From positions 2,388,501 through 2,452,500 of the forward strand of contig CANTUR010000279.1 of assembly GCA_947683625.1 (NCBI GenBank): 64,000 bases of DNA. Direction: 5' to 3'. The number at the start of each line of letters is the position of its first letter. Position 1 is the stretch's first letter. Under the pieces are notes generated by a model. It was not told the origin of the DNA and made no database searches. It was given only the letters and a program-made list of their open reading frames with translations. This DNA is from Mallotus nudiflorus (Eukaryota > Streptophyta > Magnoliopsida > Malpighiales > Euphorbiaceae). Both the position numbers and the translations under genes were made by a program. This document shows positions 53,884-64,000 of the stretch, in pieces.

Positions 53884-56800
53884 TGCACCTGTGTTGACGC
53901 CAACGGGATCGAATAAAAAACCTTTTGGATCACAGACCCTTTTTCCTTATTACAAGAAAATAAGGTAGTGAGGGGAGTACTAAAAGAATTTAGGGATGAC
54001 ATAATGCACTTATAACCCTTTACTTAAGTAAAAGAAACAGGGAGTCACCACTCGATATCACCTAAGAAATTATTAGTTTTAAGGATTTAGGCAAACTTGG
54101 ATCCCTCACATGGAACCTTATTAGCCCATTGGAAAAAGCATTGGGTTCAAATGTCGATGTTAGTAAGATTACGCTCTTTATATTTAAGGCATCTTTATAG
54201 TACCCAGATGTTGAGCAGGGCTAGCCTTACTAGTTATATATAGTGCTTTGAAGAAATATGTACTGTTATAGACTAACCACTACATACAAATGCAAACATA
54301 ATATATACACACAAACACATAACAATATGATAGATTGGTGAATGTGCATGGAAAAATGACATAATATTATAATGCACGAACATGGTAAATGTTGAAATTA
54401 TAATGTATGAACATGGTAAATGTTGAACTAATATACGTATCATGGCATAATAAACATAAATAGTAAAAATATGGAATCAGCATAATTGCATGTTATAGCA
54501 ATAACACACAAGCATGACATAGAATTATAAACATGAAAACATATTAAACAACATAATGCATGAATCATTTGAACATGGTAAATATGGAATAACAAGGTAA
54601 ACAATTTATTTATAGCATGGTAATTATGGCAAAATCATGTTATGTATAAATATAAGCATGCTAAACAAGAAAATAACAATAAATTAAAAGAGAGATGAGA
54701 ATGGCTAACACATTTGTGAACATCTCCTCCATGATTGCTCTATATTCCAAATTTTGGGCCATAAAACAATTTACTTGAGAAATAAAAGAGAAATATGGAA
54801 ATATTTGAAAACAATTTTGGAAATAAATGAAGAAAAAGAGTTTAAATGAAATATTCAAAATTGATTTTTTTTAGTAACATATATGAACCATTAATTCATA
54901 CTATGAGTTCCCATTAAGTTAGACCTTAAAACATCAATTTTGTACCTTGTATGGATATTCCTCACATCATAAATTATTGAACACATAGTCAAATCATTTA
55001 TTTGAAAAATTAGAAAATAAAAGAAATTGTGATACATATTCTTGCATTTGAATGGCATTTATGATCAACAAAGAGCACAATAATAGTATAAATTAAACAC
55101 AAAAATATATTATTATAAAAAAAAGTGGTTTTGAGAAGATTATAAATAAGATGTGAAATGAAGATAATAAGGCATATTTGGTTACCATGAAAATTATTAT
55201 TATTTAAAGAAAATGTATAATTCCATATAAAAGTAGATGATGAAAAAGATTTATTCATAAAAAGGAGGAAATTTGAGAAGAGAAATGAGTGCAAAGAAAG
55301 ACCAATTTATTAATCATGAGAAAATAAAAAGATTCATTTTATTCTAGCATTAATTACCTCATAAAACAACAAAAAAAATTTGGTTTATTTCAAGTATATG
55401 TTTGGTATATTTGTAGTATATGACACCAAATAAAACACAAATTAAGCATAATAACCAAAGGTAAGTTCATTTAGATGATCTTATAAAAAAAATAAAGCAT
55501 AAATAATTACATAAAAAGAGACATATTATGATAAAATTACAAATTAAAAGAAATAAATAAAGAAAAAGGGGTAGAAATTAGAAATTAACAATATAGAAAA
55601 AATAAAACAAAAATAACAAGAGAAATAAGTTGAGAGTTTGGGATACGATAACAATTGATAACAATATAAAACATAAATAAGTAGAAAGTGAAATTGAGAG
55701 TAGAGATTGCAAATAATGAGACAAAAAGTAAATAATAAAATAAAATGAATATAAAAATGTAAATTATGCATAAAAATATAGAGAAATGAGGATTAAGTGT
55801 AGAGATTGAGATTATAATAGCAACTAATAGAATATAACAATATACTACATAAATTGATAATCAAAATAGACAAATAATAAGGATTCCTTATAAAATAAAT
55901 GACAATAAAGGTAAATGTTACTAAAAGTTAGTAAAAGTTAGTAAGAGTTAGTAATTGAGATTAATAACAAGATATATATATAAAATACAAATGCATGCTC
56001 ACATAAGCATTAAATAAATTTGGGGTGCATGCAAAGGATGGTGCATGATGCAAGTTGGGATTCATACAAAGTGATGCAATTTTAGGATTCATACAAGTAT
56101 GCTAATGATGCAAGTCGGGATTCATGTAAATATACATCTATAGATACTAAAAATGAGCACATGCATGATAGTGATATGCATCAAGCAAGTGATATGCATA
56201 AAAGCACATGAATTCATCAAAATGTAATAATGCAAAGGAAATAGGAGGATAAGTAGAGAATTAGTGTAGTAATTATAATATAATTTATATAAGAGTAAAG
56301 AAAGGTTAGCATAATCAAGAAAGTAATATTATATAGAAATTTAACCAAATGACACTTAGAACAACAGGAAACAAGACTCTACTTAAACTAGAGACATCAA
56401 ATAAACACAAATTTTATTTAAAAATAAATTAACACACTAATTATCAACAATGCATGAAAATCTCTAAATTGACTCAATCGAAACATAAAATATGTAAATT
56501 GAAGAAGATAAAACACATAAACAAGATGCTTGTATCAAAGAATACAACAATAAATTTTTAAAACTCTATAAATGCAAATTAAGACTCATAAATCAACACC
56601 AAGCTCACCAAATGCACAAATTATGATTCATAATAAAAAAAATTAAAATAACTGAAAAATTATCAAAAACCTAAATTAGAACATGAATATAATAAACAAT
56701 ATCATTATAAAAGCAAATCAATAATCAAAACACATAATACCTCAATTAAAAAGAACGTAAGCACAATACACACTTAAATAAGACTTTAAACAAGTATTCA

Positions 56801-58377
56801 CACCAAAATAAATCACTAATCACATTATAAATGAATAAAAAATTCAATTAGAAGTCACAATCATCAACAAGCATAATCACAATCATCATTCAAAAGTGAG
56901 AGCAAGGATCACACTTGAAAGCACTTAAAGAGAAGCTTAAATAAATAAAAAGAAAATCAAGGTAAAATTATTTAAAAATAGAAAAATATGTTAAAATACA
57001 TCAATTCCATCATCCTAGGATCTTAGAGATAAACCCTAAAAACTATTATTAGAGTCATTTGGGATGAATAGAGATGAACACCCAAAATAGAGCCATGAAT
57101 AGCTAGATTTGGGGCCTTAATAGTTGGTCTAAGAGCCACCAATAGCTGGATTTGAGACATGAATAGCAGATTTGGCTATTCATGAGCCAAATCTGGTTGT
57201 TCATTCATGAATAGTGTGAATTTCAACCTTTTTGTTTTCAAAACTCAAATTTAAAGCCCCAAACCCCAAAATTGAGATAAGAATCATTAGGTATGAAGTT
57301 CTTAAAAGTTTTTAGCCACATAACTTGGGCAAGAATCCAAAAAACAACAATTGATTGAAGAGAATTGAGATTGGGCTTAAAGGGTTAAGTATGGTTTTTT
57401 ATGAGTTTAGTTATGGATTTGGTTTTAATTTAAGATGAATGAGTTTGTAAGAGATAGCTTATGGTTTTGAGTGTTTGAATTTAGTATTTTTGAGAGGAAT
57501 TAAAAACAAAATAGAGAGAAATTAGGTCTAGTGAAATTTTGGTGTTATTTCCCTTTATTTTTCCTAATTTTTTTAAGGCTTTTTTGGTTTTTATGTTGGA
57601 ATTTTCTCTCTTTTTGGAAGTTGTAAAAAGCCCCCTAAAATTTTTCTCAAAGCTTATATTTATAGGCAAATAAAGTTAGTGGCATTTAGTATAAATAAGT
57701 GAGAATTTTTAAGGTTATTATGTAATAGTATGTCCCCTTCCTTTATAAGCTTGACACATGTCTTAGTCTATTCCAAATTTGGAATATTCTAAACTTGGAA
57801 AGCACCTTTTTTTATAGCTATCTGTTTTGGATAAGGATTGGTGAGGTGAACAATTGTGGGGCCCGATTTGACCACTGGAGGTCAAAATTTAACTTTTTAT
57901 CAAGTAGGACCTACTAACATATTGAAATTTTAATAAATAGCTTCAAACTGAAATTCAACTCCAATAGCGCACCATTAAAAATTCTCATTGTCTTAAGTTT
58001 GACTTTTATTCTCAGGGCTTCTAGAGGTTAAATATAAGCTTTAGGAATCAAAACTATAATAAAAACTATAGAATACAGACTACAAATATTCCTTACTTAG
58101 GACTATACTTATTAGCTTATAAGATATAACTCGGGTAGACTTCTCTTTTATTATTCTTCTCAAACCTCTTTCTTAATACCAAAATGGTATGGTTAACGTT
58201 CAATAAGGATTTGTTCAGGTCTTAAAAAGATGCAATTGGTGATCAACTAATGTTTTAGTGGTTCGATCGATTTTGAAATGGCTTGAATGTCAATTCTCTT
58301 CTTCAAATTGATTGTATGATGAGATGTTTAAGCTTTTTCATCATCGACATTCAGGGTTTTAAAAAATGACCCCAATA
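53884..58377 (-). repeat. Long gypsy-type solo LTR B (about 4.5 kb), minus orientation
   Basis: Same family as solo LTR A but inverted. On the minus strand it starts at about TTGGGGTCATTTTTTAAAA, has a TATA box at 57657-57664, and ends CGTTGGCGTCAACACAGGTGCA, a form known from Tat-type LTRs. It lies between leader segments of the chromovirus-like element, so no internal domain accompanies it. The right edge is approximate and no clear target duplication was found. Small frames inside it (for example 55010-55294 and 55544-55771, minus) are hydrophobic, AT-driven and not credible genes. Confidence 0.68.
57657..57664 (-). promoter_or_regulatory. Likely TATA box of solo LTR B
   Basis: TATAAATA on the minus strand in the context TGCCTATAAATATAAGC, matching TGTCTATAAATAGTAGC of LTR A. 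Confidence 0.6.
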
Positions 58378-59430
58378 GTTTGATAATTAATAGAATTTAT
58401 ATTTAATGGCATAATAAACTGATTTATCTTGAATTGGAATAATATATAAGGTTGAGTTATAGGTAGCCTATTAAAATATTATTTTTATATAAGAATATAT
58501 AAAAGGGAAATAAAGGTTGGATAATGAAGTAAAGTGCACCATTAAGTTTGAATTTGCTTTAGTTAGCTGCATAATTATATGAAATGGTAGTGACAGTGTG
58601 AATTAAGTGCCAATTATGGGTATTTCATAAGTGAAAATGATTGTTTGGTGTGTTATAGGCATAATTCATAAACTCTATGAAATATAAGTACACTAAAAGA
58701 TGGTTACATAAGTAAATGTATAGAATAAGGAAATATGATTCGAAATTTGAACTTTAATTAGAGTTGTACTATTTTGAGGATACTAAAGGTACAATCATAA
58801 AAAAGGATAAGTTGAGAACTCAACCGACTACTTATTAGAACAAGTGCTAATTTATATAGTGGCTGGAAAATTCTAGGTTTTGAGCTAAATTTGCATCATT
58901 TGTAGTATACAAGATACCTAAAAGTAAAATTATTATGAGGAAGAAGATCATTATTATAATAAAGGTAAATAAAATAAATGTTAAATTTCATAAAAATAAA
59001 AAGATAAAATTGAGGAAATTTAAAGAAAAATGAATAATTTCTTTAAAATTATTGAATTTGAATGTACAACAAATAGCATATTAGAGCAGCGTATTAAAGT
59101 AAGCACAGTAAAAGCATAATGGATAGACTTTTGTATAAGGTTAGGTTAATAGTGAGTTAGTTAGTTATATGAAGGAATAACCTTATCAGTATACAGTATC
59201 TTGTAACAAAAAGTTATGATTGTAAACAGTGAGCATTGATTTAATGACTTTTACATATAATAATAAATATTCAAATTTTGAAGACACTAGTTGACCAAGT
59301 AATGTCTTAGTGATCAAGATCATTGAAATATCATGGATATTAATGAATAAGTTATATATAAAGATCATAAGGCATATGATTTTATCTTTTCTAGGAAGAT
59401 TGTAAGGTTTAAAAGAGAGAGGTTAAATAA
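58378..59430 (+). other. Leader of the chromovirus-like element, second part
   Basis: AT-rich, no gene recognised on either strand. It ends at the Arg/Gly-rich start of gag. Confidence 0.5.
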
Positions 59431-59502
59431 TCAGAGGAGAGGTCGAGGTAGAAGTTGAGATAGAGGTTATGGTGCTTAAAGAGATCAAATCGATAGAGTT
59501 GT
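59431..59502 (+). pseudogene. gag: Chromovirus-like gag, Arg/Gly-rich N-terminus
   Basis: The frame reads Q-R-R-G-R-G-R-S, a stop, then D-R-G-Y-G-A. Short RG-rich starts are common in Tekay/Del gags. It is cut at 59503 by an Athila-like solo LTR and continues at 61182. Confidence 0.6.
59498..59502. other. Possible left target-site duplication of solo LTR D (GTTGT)
   Basis: GTTGT before the LTR compares with ATTGC at 61177-61181; both differences are transitions. Confidence 0.5.
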
Positions 59503-61176
59503 TGATAAGCATAAAAAATACTATATTTTGAGCACTAATTTGTTAAGTTTTATATGTCTAAATTCTAAGTTAGTATTGAATATTGACACATTTTAGTTTA
59601 AAAAATTTAAAGTCAAGATTTTTAGGAGTATTAGAAGTTTAATTATATCTTTAATAATTTTTATTTGCTTTTATGCATTTAATTATTTTCATGTTAGATG
59701 GGATTAATGTGGAGCTAAAGCATGATGTATCAAGGTGAGGACTTAAAGAGTAAAGCTCAAATCTCTATGGAAGTGGATAAAAATGTGCTTTCCAAGAGAA
59801 AGGAATAGACACATTGTTGTGTGCACTTGGATGCACATCCATGCTTAAGCCACATCATGAAACTCTATAGAGAAGCTAATCAGGCATGGTCGTGTGCCTA
59901 GGTTGATACAGCCATGCCTAATTCAAAGGATAGTAGACTATTAAGAAGCCAATTATGCATGGCTGCGTGCATTATGACACACAAACATGTTTGAAACCTT
60001 TTAAGTCAAAAGAACACATTCGACATGGTCATATGTTACATAACCATGTGCCCTAATTATTTCAGAAATGCATAATTGGCTTAAAACAAAATAGGGTTTT
60101 GTTTATTTCAAAAGAACACATTCGACATGGTCATATGTTACATAACCATGAACCTGAAGCTATCATTAAAGGAAAGTTATTTTAGGGTTTCTGAAATAAT
60201 TATACAAATATAAAATGTTTTTCTCTCTAAAAAAAGAGGATAGGGAGAAGATGCTAAGTTTTTATTAGCAACATACTTTTATGAATTTTTATCTTTTCAT
60301 CATTAGAATTATATTTTCTACATATAATCTTGCAATTTAAGTGATTGATTTACATTGGATCAAGAGTGGAGGATTCAAGTGTTGAGAACTCAAACATCAT
60401 TCAGAAATAAAAGGAATCAAAATAGGGTTTTGTTTTCATTATTCTTGTTATTCTTAATATTTATATTATAATGAAAATGTTTGAAATTGTCATTCATTTA
60501 TCTTCTTATTCAATAATCACCATGAGTAGCTAAATTATCTAGTTAGGGTTTTTAGACCTAACTCAACATGAACTTAATTAGGTTAAAATTCTAATTGATA
60601 AATTCTTATTCCATAATTGTTATTGAACCTAATGCTTTCATTAAACTGATCAGCCATTGAATTGATTTAGACAATAGGGCTATGTTGGGAAATTAATTCT
60701 ATTAAGATCACAATAATAATCTATTAATTAAATTAAATTATTTGAGAGATAGTTAAGTTGTTAATATTCCTTTAAAAAGCTTCACTTCAAAATTAACTAT
60801 GATTAATTGCTTGAGTTAATGAGAGCTAAATAATCAGGTAATTGACATCATTAATTATGGGAGTTCTTAAAAGAGACTTCCATGATTCAAAAGATGATTT
60901 GAAAATGGAATGAAATTCATAGTTAAAAAGAAAGTTGACATGATTTTTAGATAGTTTGAATCGGGGATAAAAATCTTAACAATTATCTATATAGTGAATT
61001 TTAGTGTAGTTAGTTAGTTTATTTTAAATTTCTACTTTTATTTCCATTATTTAAATAATTGCTCAAAAGTAATTAGCAAATACCAAAGTAATTCAATCTT
61101 AATTCTTAAATCCCTGTGAGATTGATATTTTTACTACTTAGAAAACTCCATGCAATTGTGGATTTGAGCACTATCA
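59503..61176 (+). repeat. Athila/Tat-type solo LTR D (1674 bp)
   Basis: It starts TGATAAGCATAAAAAATACT and ends TGAGCACTATCA. Near its end CCCTGTGAGATTGATATTTT precedes TACTACTT, as in the LTRs of the Athila-like element on their sense strand. No primer-binding site, internal domain or partner LTR follows. Between 59883 and 60150 it carries several CATGGTCGTGTG/CATGGCTGCGTG words. Confidence 0.75.
60007..60150. repeat. Exact 42-bp direct duplication in solo LTR D
   Basis: 60007-60048 and 60109-60150 are identical by eye. Both contain ATTCGACATGGTCATATG and TTACATAACCATG; the offset is 102 bp. Confidence 0.85.
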
Positions 61177-61181
61177 ATTGC
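61177..61181. other. Possible right target-site duplication of solo LTR D (ATTGC)
   Basis: Pairs with GTTGT at 59498-59502. Confidence 0.5.
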
Positions 61182-61830
61182 TTAAGCAAAGAGTTCTAGT
61201 AGGAGTTGGGCATGACAAAGAGAATTACCTCTATTGTTAATGATTCAAATAGGTAATGAATTTAGAAGATCAAGGTTTTAAGAATCCACGCTAAATATTG
61301 GAAATGTTCTAAGAAGAGCATGAAATGGTCATCCTTTATCGAATGTGGTAAATTCTACCATGCCACTTATCATGTAATTTGATACTACAACATTATCACA
61401 CATGTTGACAACTATGTTGTTTGAAGTGGACAAGTATAAAAAGCCTAGAAAAGTGATTAAGTATGTAAAAGAAATGTAAAGAATATGAGTTTTATGGTGC
61501 ATTAAATCCTAAATGGGATGATAAATGGATAAGAATGTGCACAAACTTTTCTACATTTTGCAATTGAATGATGAGGAAAAGATGATACATGTATATGGGT
61601 TGGTATATAATAAAGTTGAAGATTGGTTTATTAGAATTAAAAGTTTGCATAGTGAGGCTTTGATGTGGTGAATTTTTATAGAGAAATTTCATAAGGAATA
61701 TCTAACAAAGACTTATAAAAAAAAGAAGAAGACTAGCATTATTTATTTCATTAGTTTAAGGGTCAACGACAATGAGAGAATACATGAATAAATTTGAAGA
61801 CTTACATCTAAGGATATGTACCAATTAAGA
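61182..61830 (+). pseudogene. gag: Chromovirus-like gag core, broken
   Basis: In shifting frames the segment 61470-61830 reads L-N-P-K-W-D-D-K-W-I, C-T-N-F-S-T-F, a G-x-A-x-x-W-W-like position, F-I-E-K-F-H-K-E-Y-L and E-Y-M-N-K-F-E-D-L. These follow the order of the chromovirus gag domain, in which W-x-x-x-F-x-x-x-F-x-x-x-Y and the V-x-E-Y-x-x-x-F blocks are conserved. At least three frameshifts and several stops are present. No zinc knuckle was found after it. Confidence 0.72.
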
Positions 61831-62560
61831 AAATGAAAAATGAAAAATTTATTGATATGCTACACATAATTTTAAGGAGTAAGTTGAATATATATATTGG
61901 AACTAAAAATATTAATAATGGTTATCATATAATATATATTCATTTATAATAACTAAAAATAGTACATAAGAAGGTGTTTTGAAAATAAGAAAGAAATTGG
62001 ATAATACAGGATTTTATATGCTTGATAATTACTGAAAGGAAACTATTGTTGTTGGAGATTAAGTTTAAGGTAGTTTTGAGTTAACTTATTCTTGAGTAAA
62101 TTAGTTAGTTGATAATGTTTGTTGCTAATAGAAAAATGATAATGGTATAAGAATAAGAAAAAGAAGAAAATGTTAATATAGTTCATATTTATGCTTTAAT
62201 TTTACGAAGTAAGTTTGATTTAACTTTAGGTACATAAGCAAAATTAATAAAGATTGTTATTAATAAGAAGTACATCAAAATAAATAAGGAAATCATTAAA
62301 TTTGGTAGTGATGTGAATATTTTTAAGAAACAATGTTAAATATAAGAAGTTTTGAGGTTAAGTTTAATTTATATAGTGATATATTATATTAGCTAATTGG
62401 TAAAGACTGTTATAAGTAAGAAAAACATTATTAAAATAAGAAGTTGATGAAGGAATTGTTGAATTGTGTAATAATATGGAAAATTTTAAGGTATAGAGTG
62501 ATTTTAATGGTCAAGAAGTTATGATTTGTGTGTAATAAATTTCAAGGATGAAACTTTTTT
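61831..62560 (+). other. Remnant between gag and polypurine tract; pol absent
   Basis: AT-rich sequence in which no reverse transcriptase, integrase or chromodomain motif can be read. The last bases (about 62540-62556) resemble the end of pol in related elements. Confidence 0.55.
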
Positions 62561-62573
62561 AGAGGAGAAGAAT
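62561..62573 (+). other. Polypurine tract of the chromovirus-like element
   Basis: AGAGGAGAAGAAT directly before the 3' LTR start. Confidence 0.8.
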
Positions 62574-63525
62574 TGTCACATCCATACTAATGAATGTTAG
62601 TGATAATTAAAATACCTAAATGATAAAATAAAATTTAATTTAATTGATTAAAAATTGAAATATGAAATTTTATAAGGAACAATCATATCAAAAAAAGAGT
62701 ATAAATGTATATAATGGTAGTAGAAAGGATCAAATAAGTAATGGACATAGAATCTAGAGACTACAAAGGAAAATTTTGAGATAAATAAGGGTAGAAGAAG
62801 GGGGTGTCATTTGGAAAAGAATCGAAACATAATTTAGCTTGAAGGAGAGTCTTCTAGTTAATGTCCTTTGTGATAACTTCATAAAACATTGACATTAAAT
62901 AAAGAAAGAAAGACGCTAATAGAGAGGGAAGAAACAATAAAGAGAGGAAGATGAAAAGAGGATATCTAAAAAGATATTAGGAAATTGTTGGAATTTTTGG
63001 AGGAATTAACTCAAGTAATAGATGAGATAAAAGTTCTAGAATTAAAGGGAAGGCTTTGAATTAATCAAGGAAACAAATAAAATGGAAATTTTATGAATTT
63101 GAAGTTATTGTCAAGGGAAAAATAAGGAGAATTTGTTAGTTAATCCTCTCCTTTCTTATCTTTTCTAAACCAATATCCATAATTTCCTGAGACTAATACT
63201 CTCTATTTCATATTATTGAGGTTGATTTCTTTTACTTTCTTGTTCAAAATCTAATTTGGAAATGAGTTATTGGGTTAGTTCTCTATAATATGTTAAATAA
63301 GTTATTAGAAGTGATGAATTAATGCTAACCTTTACCATTTAATTAGTAAAATAATGGAAAGGTAACTTTATAATTTTTTTAGTATTTATGGAAAAGTAAG
63401 AATTTATAGGATAAAAGAGAATTAATATGAGATAGAAACAATGCTTTACCACATCAGTGCTTGAGTTGAATGGTTTAGGTGTTGTTGTCATCTAATGAAA
63501 GGTGTTGGTATGAAGGGGTGTCACA
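62574..63525 (+). repeat. 3' LTR of the chromovirus-like element
   Basis: 952 bp from TGTCACATCC to GGTGTCACA. The TGTCACATCC start resembles TGTAACACCC of the Tekay/Del group. It matches the 5' LTR best in its last third. Confidence 0.8.
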
Positions 63526-64000
63526 TGTATTGAACCTTCAGTGTGCTAATAGGTACTTATCACATCGATATCACTTGTACATGTAATATGGTGCTCTAAA
63601 ATTAATAATCTTTAAATTCTATATTATTAAACTATAACTTAAAGGAAATAAAAATTGCTTAATGAAATAATCTTTTACTTTGTCTAAGTGTTGAGCTTAT
63701 ACTAGAAATAAAACAAATTGCTTATGATTAGATATCAAAGTAAACTACCAAAATATTTATGAAATATGGTGCAATATTTAAGTGTTAAGTAAGTTTAAAT
63801 CTCAAAATGGAAATGCTAATTATAACATCAACATGTATCACATATTTATAATTAAATATGAAGATAATTGTTTGAAAATATACAACCATATAAAACAAAC
63901 TAACTAGTCAATTTGTAAAATTAAAAAACATATAGTATATTATGTATTATTGAGTATGCCATTCATGCCATTGGATTCTACTTCTTGATAATAGCTTTTG
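63526..64000. other. Flank to the right of the chromovirus-like element
   Basis: AT-rich, no gene. A word GTGCTCTAAAATTAATA near 63590 could be a much altered minus-strand primer-binding site of copia-3, but this is weak. Confidence 0.4.

Larger units (their letters stand above)
52536..63525 (+). mobile_element. Chromovirus-like Ty3/gypsy element lacking pol, interrupted by two solo LTRs
   Basis: LTRs of about 950 bp, a tRNA-Met primer-binding site, a gag of chromovirus type and a polypurine tract are present. Between gag and the polypurine tract only about 740 bp remain, so protease, reverse transcriptase, RNase H and integrase are missing. The final bases before the 3' LTR (TTTCAAGGATGAAAC) resemble the conserved end of pol in the Tekay/Del group. 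Without insertions it is about 4.8 kb. Confidence 0.8.

Noticed and set aside
55010..55771. Minus-strand hydrophobic frames of 75-94 codons as membrane protein genes
   Set aside because: They lie inside solo LTR B, are composed mainly of Phe, Leu, Ile, Tyr and Ser as expected from AT-rich sequence, and show no motif.
63585..63605. Possible minus-strand primer-binding site of copia-3 (GTGCTCTAAAATTAATA)
   Set aside because: Only GCTCT and a few further bases fit; without an adjacent LTR the match may be chance.

Overview
The window is intergenic, gene-poor chromatin from a flowering plant, probably a eudicot. It is very AT-rich, CpG looks rare by eye, and almost everything that can be recognised is the wreck of LTR retrotransposons of the Ty1/copia and Ty3/gypsy types. 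No host gene, tRNA or rRNA gene was found. The species cannot be named from the sequence. Nearly every retrotransposon reading frame is broken by stops and frameshifts, so all protein-coding calls are pseudogenes.

Layout. (1) 1-8980: a plus-strand SIRE-like copia element (copia-1) with two LTRs of about 1.3 kb. The first 50 bases are the end of another copy's internal domain, so the LTR at 51 is shared between two copies. Copia-1 sits inside the 3' LTR of the next element. (2) 8981-43646: a minus-strand copia element (copia-2, about 4.5 kb when insertions are removed) holding a nest of insertions. Its integrase is split at 11446/41600 by a gypsy-type solo LTR. That solo LTR is split at 12039/40694 by a minus-strand Athila-like gypsy element of about 11.5 kb. 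Its reverse transcriptase is split at 19398/36549 by a minus-strand Tat-like gypsy element of about 15.2 kb. This in turn carries, between protease and reverse transcriptase, a head-to-tail pair of LTRs (29124-31087) with a perfect 5-bp target duplication and only three bases between them. Four of the five levels are supported by target-site duplications, and the interrupted genes resume on the other side. (3) 43647-45280: unrecognised AT-rich sequence. (4) 45290-52535: an older, badly decayed minus-strand copia element (copia-3) split by a plus-strand solo LTR of about 3.5 kb (47795-51323). (5) 52536-63525: a plus-strand chromovirus-like gypsy element with LTRs, primer-binding site and gag but essentially no pol. 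It is interrupted by a minus-strand solo LTR of about 4.5 kb (53884-58377, the same family as the one at 47795 but inverted) and by an Athila-like solo LTR (59503-61176).

The most unusual gene content is in the Tat-like element. Between the end of pol and the 3' LTR, on the opposite strand to gag-pol, lies a multi-exon gene resembling plant mobile domain (PMD) proteins. Its exon ends carry plausible GT/AG sites and are all in phase 0 (about 22468-24750). The same stretch of the element has two short-unit tandem repeat arrays. In the Athila-like element two related ORF2/env-like genes lie in tandem downstream of pol, and pol itself has lost the middle of reverse transcriptase through to the start of integrase. 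These elements work as independent parasites: gag, protease, reverse transcriptase/RNase H and integrase of each would copy and insert that element only. None here looks able to make a full set of proteins today.
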